From an uncultured Caldimicrobium sp. (GTDB taxonomy: Bacteria; Desulfobacterota; Thermodesulfobacteria; Thermodesulfobacteriales; Thermodesulfobacteriaceae), in the NCBI GenBank assembly GCA_938091475.1, contig CALLJI010000044.1:1-7888 (forward strand): a stretch of DNA of 7,888 nt. The letters run 5' to 3'. Made by a program: the position numbers and the translations under genes. The notes beneath the pieces were generated by a model, which was not told where the DNA came from, searched no databases, and saw only the letters and a list, made by a program, of their open reading frames with translations. Shown here in pieces: positions 4,324 through 7,888 of the stretch. Position 1 is the first letter of the stretch. Each line of letters opens with the position of its first letter.

Positions 4324-5596
4324 AAAGGGTTTCAAGAAGCTCCCAAAAATTAGGTAGAGACTTTGCTACACACTGGGGATTTTCTATCTCTAAAGGACCC
4401 GCCTTTAGAGCTAAAATGGCAAAGGCCATAGCAATTCTATGATCATCATAGGTGTTTATCAGTGCCTGCTTAAAATGCTCTTTTCCATAGATGACCAATC
4501 CATCCGCCAATTCTTCTACCCTCACTCCCAGTTTGGCTAACTCTCTTGCTACTGCTCTTATTCTATCAGTCTCCTTATATCTTAAATGTGGTGCCCCGTA
4601 GAGCACTGTTCTTCCCTCAGCTACCGCACCAAGAATAGCCATAGTAGGAAAAAGATCTGGACAATCTTTGAGATTAAAAGTGAGAGCCTTTGGTCTACCC
4701 TCAAAAAATACCTCTATCCCCAGAGGATAAATGGGTCTGACGAAAGCTCCCATCTCTTTGATAAAATCCAAAAAAACTGCATCTGCCTGTTTTGATTGGT
4801 AATCAAAATTTTGGATGGTAACTCGCCCCTTTCCAAGCACCAAGGGAATTGCCACAAAATAGGAAGCACTTGAGGCATCTGCAGGGACCTCATAGGAAAT
4901 AGCACTAAACTTGCCCCTTGGAACAAAGTATTGCCTTTCTCTTTGTTCAATCTTAATTCCAAATTTTTCCATCACCTCACAGGTCATCTCCACATAACTT
5001 TTGGAAAGTAGTTCACCCTCAATTTCAATCTTAAGACCACTTGGTAGATAGCAACCTAATAGGAGTAAGGCAGAGATGAATTGACTACTGATATATCCTG
5101 GAAGGGATATTTCTGCGGAAGTAAGTGTCCCTTCATATAGCTTTATGGGAAAATATCCCTCTTTCTCCAAGCATTCAAGCCTTGCTCCAAGCTTTCTGAG
5201 AGAATTGATAAGAGGTGCCATAGGTCTTTCGTGGAGTCTTTCTTTGCCGTAGAGTTCAATCCAAGAGCCTTGGCCAAGGGAGGAATAGGCTAAGAAGAAT
5301 CTAGCCCCAGTCCCATTGTTTCCTAAATAGACTTTAGCCCCAGAAAGCTTGGGTTTTCCTGCAATTCCCTCAATTTCAAGGGAGGATGAATTTATTTCCC
5401 TAAATTTAACCCCAGTTGTTTCCAAGGCTGTCTTTAAGAGTAAAGGGTCTTCACTTAAAAGGGGATTTTTAATGAATGAGGTGCCCTTGGCTAAACTTGC
5501 ACATATAAAGGCTCTCTGAGTAAGACTTTTAGAGGAGGGTAATGAAAAAGAGGCTTCTTTAAAGTTTGAAAGGGGGTTAACTATCTTCTTCTCCAA
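4295..5596 (-). CDS. aroA: 3-phosphoshikimate 1-carboxyvinyltransferase (EPSP synthase)
   Basis: Transfers the enolpyruvyl group of phosphoenolpyruvate to shikimate-3-phosphate, the sixth pathway step. At 433 residues it is a full-length two-domain protein. Visible active-site elements: LPSSKSLTQRAF with Lys23 and Arg28, the GNNGTGAR loop (92-99), ERPMAPL (123-129), SSQFISALL (170-178), ADASSASYF (239-247), catalytic Asp314 in DCPDLFPTM, KETDR (341-345), DDHRIAM (384-390) and Lys412 near the C-terminus. The phosphoenolpyruvate loop is unusual: Asn94, Gly97 and Phe100 replace the Ala, Ala and Pro of the E. coli enzyme, while the glyphosate-critical Gly95 is kept. Translation starts at TTG (5596), supported by AAGGA eight bases upstream; no other start is near. 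It overlaps aroE by 20 bases and aroK by 29. Confidence 0.96.
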   Translation of the reverse strand: MEKKIVNPLSNFKEASFSLPSSKSLTQRAFICASLAKGTSFIKNPLLSEDPLLLKTALETTGVKFREINSSSLEIEGIAGKPKLSGAKVYLGNNGTGARFFLAYSSLGQGSWIELYGKERLHERPMAPLINSLRKLGARLECLEKEGYFPIKLYEGTLTSAEISLPGYISSQFISALLLLGCYLPSGLKIEIEGELLSKSYVEMTCEVMEKFGIKIEQRERQYFVPRGKFSAISYEVPADASSASYFVAIPLVLGKGRVTIQNFDYQSKQADAVFLDFIKEMGAFVRPIYPLGIEVFFEGRPKALTFNLKDCPDLFPTMAILGAVAEGRTVLYGAPHLRYKETDRIRAVARELAKLGVRVEELADGLVIYGKEHFKQALINTYDDHRIAMAFAILALKAGPLEIENPQCVAKSLPNFWELLETLYEKDSANRI

Positions 5597-6416
5597 GGCC
5601 TAATTCCTTCTCCCTCCTTTTTACTTCTTCGTAGAGGGCTTTTTCCATAAGTGTAACAGGGGGATGCTTTTCTGTAAAGAGCTTAAATTGCTCTACACCT
5701 TGATGTAATAACATCCTTAACCCATCAAGGGTAAGACAATGTTTTTCTGCTAATTGCAGAAATTTGGTCTTTAGGGGTAAATATACTAAATCCATAGCTA
5801 TTTTAAATCTTTTTAAAATTTCTTCTGAGACTGGAGATTCCATAGATTTAAGCCCAAGGCTTGTAGTTTGAATGATAATTTCTCCTTCTGCCTTCTCTAA
5901 GTCCTCCCAGGGTAAGGCAGTAACTCCAAAGGTGCGAGCTAATTTTTCTGCTTTCTCATAGGTGCGATTAAAAAGGATGATTTCCTTGGCTTTAGCCCTT
6001 TTTACAGCATAGATTACCGCCCTGCTTGCTCCTCCTGCTCCAAGAATGACCACTCTTTTGTCCTCAAAAGTGATCCCTCTTTCCTCAAAGGCTCTCAAAA
6101 GACCTATCCAATCCGTGTTATAACCTTTAAGCTGTCCCTCCCTATTTATAACCGTGTTTACTGCCCCGATTTCTAAGGCAGTTTCCTCTACTTCATCCAA
6201 GAGAGGAAGGATGGATTCTTTGTGAGGAATAGTGACAGAGACGCCACTTATATGAAGAGCCTTTATACCTTGCACTGCTTGAACTAACTCTTCCCTCTTT
6301 ACTCGGAAGGCTCCATACACCGCTTGAAGTCCCAGCTCCCTAAAAGCCAAATTATGCATCACTGGAGATAGAGAATGGGACACTGGATCTCCAATAATAC
6401 CAAAGACTTTATACAC
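5577..6416 (-). CDS. aroE: Shikimate dehydrogenase
   Basis: Reduces 3-dehydroshikimate to shikimate, normally with NADPH, the fourth pathway step. The 279-residue length is typical. Substrate domain: SHSLSPVMHN (13-22) binds the substrate hydroxyls; VTIPHK gives catalytic Lys66 and NTDW gives catalytic Asp102. Nucleotide domain: glycine-rich loop GAGGASR (126-132) and NRTYEKA (150-156), whose Arg151 and Thr152 indicate NADP preference in this family. Residues 242-250 (LHQGVEQFK) carry the C-terminal Gln motif. The GTG start at 6416 has GGGAGG nine bases upstream. It overlaps the aroD stop by eight bases and the aroA start by 20, so it sits mid-operon between its metabolic neighbours. No irregularities in active-site residues. 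Confidence 0.96.
   Translation of the reverse strand: MYKVFGIIGDPVSHSLSPVMHNLAFRELGLQAVYGAFRVKREELVQAVQGIKALHISGVSVTIPHKESILPLLDEVEETALEIGAVNTVINREGQLKGYNTDWIGLLRAFEERGITFEDKRVVILGAGGASRAVIYAVKRAKAKEIILFNRTYEKAEKLARTFGVTALPWEDLEKAEGEIIIQTTSLGLKSMESPVSEEILKRFKIAMDLVYLPLKTKFLQLAEKHCLTLDGLRMLLHQGVEQFKLFTEKHPPVTLMEKALYEEVKRREKELGLGEEDS
5605..5610 (-). promoter_or_regulatory. Ribosome binding site fixing the TTG start of aroA
   Basis: GAAGGA on the minus strand, eight bases before the TTG at 5596-5594. It lies inside the aroE coding end. The next in-frame Met is deep in the protein, past the PEP-binding Lys23, so TTG is the only sensible start. Confidence 0.7.
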
Positions 6417-7113
6417 CCTTTAGAACCTCCCAGACCTTTTTGGCATAAAGCACATCCATTTGCCCAGGGGCAAGAGGCTTTTCTGAGGGTAAAAAGACAT
6501 AAGTAAAGGGAGCTCCCAAAAGAAGACTCAAAATACGAGAAAGCCTTACCTTTTCTCCCATTGAAAAAGCAACAACCCCCAAACCCAGCTCCTTTCCATA
6601 TTCAATTAATTTTAGAACCTCTAAGGCTTCACTTAAGCTTTCCGTATAGGTAGTGACTTTAAAACACTTCGCCCCCATACCTGAGGCTTTTTTTAAGGAA
6701 TTTTTTAAGGTCCTAAGAGGAGGTGTTACTTTGAAATTGTGATAGGAAAAGAGAACTTTTTCTGGAAAGTAGGGGCTTTGGAGAAGCTGATTTTTTATTT
6801 TTAGAAAGCTTTTCCATTCAAAATCCACAAGATAGGCACCAAGACTACAAGCTTCCTCTAAGATTTTCCATCTTGACAAAGGAGCAACCTTTTTATAACC
6901 TCCCTCTTCAAAAGCACGAAAGGTACAGATAAATTTATAGGGCAATTTTAAAAGCTCACAAAGAGGCTCAAAACTGAGATTCTCTAAAGCATCCAGGCGC
7001 AATTCAAAGAGCTCAGTATAGGGCTTTGCTCTCTCTATCTGTTTAAATATACCATCCCAAGAAGGGTGAGCTAAAACTACACAAAACATCTCTTGAATTT
7101 GCTTAAAAGCCAC
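6409..7113 (-). CDS. aroD: Type I 3-dehydroquinate dehydratase
   Basis: Dehydrates 3-dehydroquinate to 3-dehydroshikimate through a Schiff-base lysine, the third pathway step. The 234-residue protein is a single TIM barrel of class I. Visible motifs: FELRLDAL (36-43) with Glu37, Arg39 and Asp41; CTFRAFEEGG (63-72); SYHNF with catalytic His125; CFKVTTY with Schiff-base Lys152; FSMGEKVRLSR (183-193) ending in Arg193; and PLAPGQ (213-218), the substrate loop. Two positions deviate from the commonest form: Asn126 follows the catalytic His where Asp is frequent, and Val189 occupies a usual Gly in the MGxxGxxSR motif. The start is GTG at 7113, preceded six bases upstream by AAAGGA; an internal ATG at 7089 lacks a properly spaced site. 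It lies 18 bases after purH and overlaps aroE by eight. Confidence 0.95.
   Translation of the reverse strand: MAFKQIQEMFCVVLAHPSWDGIFKQIERAKPYTELFELRLDALENLSFEPLCELLKLPYKFICTFRAFEEGGYKKVAPLSRWKILEEACSLGAYLVDFEWKSFLKIKNQLLQSPYFPEKVLFSYHNFKVTPPLRTLKNSLKKASGMGAKCFKVTTYTESLSEALEVLKLIEYGKELGLGVVAFSMGEKVRLSRILSLLLGAPFTYVFLPSEKPLAPGQMDVLYAKKVWEVLKGV
6426..6431 (-). promoter_or_regulatory. Ribosome binding site fixing the GTG start of aroE
   Basis: GGGAGG on the minus strand, about nine bases before the GTG at 6416-6414 and inside the end of aroD. It supports the GTG start, which gives the canonical N-terminus leading into the SxSxxxHN substrate motif. Confidence 0.7.
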
Positions 7114-7119
7114 AAAGTT

Positions 7120-7125
7120 TCCTTT
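7120..7125 (-). promoter_or_regulatory. Ribosome binding site fixing the GTG start of aroD
   Basis: AAAGGA on the minus strand, six bases before the GTG at 7113-7111, in the 18-base gap after purH. It favours the GTG over the ATG eight codons downstream, which has AAGAG directly abutting it and no room for spacing. Confidence 0.65.
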
Positions 7126-7131
7126 AAAGAA

Positions 7132-7722
7132 TTAGAATTTGAAGGTAGAGAGATATTGGTAGATCATCTGGTCGTAATTACTAACTAATTGGAAAACCTT
7201 TTTGGCTAGCTCAAAGCGCGTCCGCTCCGTAGTATTTCCATACTTTTTTATTTCCTCTAAAACCAAAGGATAATCTGCAGGATCTACTACTACAGTAACA
7301 TACTTAAAATTTTTTGCACTGGCTCGAAGTAAAGTTGGCCCACCTATATCTATATTTTCTATAGCCTGATCTAAGTCTCCCTTTTCTTCAACTACCTTTC
7401 CAAAGGCATACAAATTAACCACTACCAAATCTATAGGTTTAATACCCATTTTTTGAATAGTTTCAAGGTGATCCTTATCCTCTCTTTTAAAGAGGATACC
7501 CGCGTGAACAAAGGGATGCAGAGTTTTCACTCTACCCCCAAGTATTTCTGGAAATCCAGTTAATTCAGAAATATCCTTAACGGGGACTCCCCCTTCTCTT
7601 AAAACCTTAGCTGTACCTCCCGTTGAAATAATCTCAATACCAAGGTCTGAGAGCTCCTTAGCAAACTCTACTATTCCGCTCTTATCAGTAACGCTAATTA
7701 AGGCTCTTTCTATTTTGTTCAT
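7132..7722 (-). CDS. purH: Stand-alone IMP cyclohydrolase (PurH N-terminal domain only)
   Basis: Closes the ring of FAICAR to form IMP, the last step of purine synthesis. The 196 residues cover just the MGS-like cyclohydrolase domain: ISVTDKSG (9-16), STGGT (33-37), GGRVKTLHP with Lys66, VVNLYAF with Tyr105, [17 protein letters not shown] with Asp125 and Lys137, and the domain-ending [12 protein letters not shown]. Lys66, Asp125 and Lys137 match the catalytic numbering of bifunctional PurH. The transformylase half (about 300 further residues) is absent: a clean TAA follows the domain end and the next gene is aroD. The protein ends at a natural domain border and no remnant follows, so a separate-gene arrangement is likelier than truncation; the AICAR transformylase would be encoded elsewhere. 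The ATG has AAAGGGGG five bases upstream. It follows the radical SAM gene by 21 bases. Confidence 0.93.
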   Translation of the reverse strand: MNKIERALISVTDKSGIVEFAKELSDLGIEIISTGGTAKVLREGGVPVKDISELTGFPEILGGRVKTLHPFVHAGILFKREDKDHLETIQKMGIKPIDLVVVNLYAFGKVVEEKGDLDQAIENIDIGGPTLLRASAKNFKYVTVVVDPADYPLVLEEIKKYGNTTERTRFELAKKVFQLVSNYDQMIYQYLSTFKF

Positions 7723-7743
7723 AATAGCCCCCTTTAAGATATT

Positions 7744-7888
7744 TTATGCTATGCCAATCTCCTCATCTGTGAGATAGCAGGCTGGATCTTCCGCCCATTC
7801 ATCCCCATAATAGGCTTCAGCTCTTACTCTAAAATTACCACCACATATCTCTAAAAACTTGCACTTGGCACATCTTCCTTTAACATAT
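7744..7888 (-). CDS. ahbC: Radical SAM/SPASM protein, C-terminal end; probably AhbC-type heme biosynthesis enzyme
   Basis: The last 47 residues of a gene whose start lies beyond the right edge. The fragment has a SPASM-like auxiliary Fe-S cluster pattern, C-x2-C-x5-C (GRCAKCKFLEICGGNF) and one later Cys in DPACYLTDEEIGIA at the very end. The CGGNFRVRAEA stretch and the CYLTDEEIG tail resemble AhbC (NirJ1-like, 12,18-didecarboxysiroheme deacetylase) of the alternative heme pathway used by sulfate reducers and archaea, rather than AhbD or NirJ. The radical SAM CxxxCxxC core is not in the window, so the specific name is an inference from the tail. It is co-directional with purH, 21 bases upstream of it, and probably in the same transcript. 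Confidence 0.75.
   Translation of the reverse strand, partial: YVKGRCAKCKFLEICGGNFRVRAEAYYGDEWAEDPACYLTDEEIGIA

Noticed and set aside
7132..7134. Frameshift or premature stop truncating a bifunctional purH
   Set aside because: The protein ends at the natural cyclohydrolase border, and the following sequence in all minus frames is the aroD leader and gene, with no transformylase remnant.

Overview
This window looks like an AT-rich chromosomal segment of a thermophilic, anaerobic, Gram-negative-type bacterium. A member of the Thermodesulfobacteriota or a relative fits best. The argument is indirect: Lys/Glu-rich proteins, a type-4 (Fe-S) uracil-DNA glycosylase, a C-terminal fragment resembling the alternative (siroheme-dependent) heme pathway enzyme AhbC, and a stand-alone IMP cyclohydrolase. 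No rRNA or other marker fixes the taxonomy.

Layout, left to right. (1) 1-378, minus strand: the N-terminal 126 codons of a class V PLP aminotransferase that runs off the left edge. (2) 379-691: a gene-free divergent interval with three clear GC-rich hairpin repeats and one decayed candidate. (3) 692-2658, plus strand: a two-gene unit with a 4-base overlap, a type-4 uracil-DNA glycosylase followed by a membrane-bound ClpP-class serine protease of the NfeD family. (4) 2659-2907: a convergent intergenic region filled by six same-oriented palindromic repeats of about 25 bp, part of it an apparent 73-74 bp tandem duplication. (5) 2908-7888, minus strand: a tightly packed co-directional run, read right to left as ahbC-like (partial), purH (cyclohydrolase domain only), aroD, aroE, aroA, aroK, cheX-like, PaaI-type thioesterase.

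The minus-strand run is the metabolic core. AroD, AroE, AroK and AroA catalyse four of the five steps from 3-dehydroquinate toward chorismate; chorismate synthase (aroC) and dehydroquinate synthase (aroB) are not in the window. Neighbouring genes overlap (8, 20, 29 and 20 bases for aroD/aroE, aroE/aroA, aroA/aroK and aroK/cheX), and aroD, aroE and aroA use GTG, GTG and TTG starts, which suggests translational coupling. All recognisable active-site residues are present, so the pathway enzymes look functional.

The least ordinary feature is the repeat family. At least nine intergenic hairpins share a GGG(G)...CCCC foot and an outer GTA(G)/(C)TAC, with the GTAG tetranucleotide seen in REP elements mobilised by RAYT (TnpA_REP) transposases. 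Their stem cores differ in sequence but keep pairing. No transposase is present here, so this would be a non-autonomous repeat family acting in trans.
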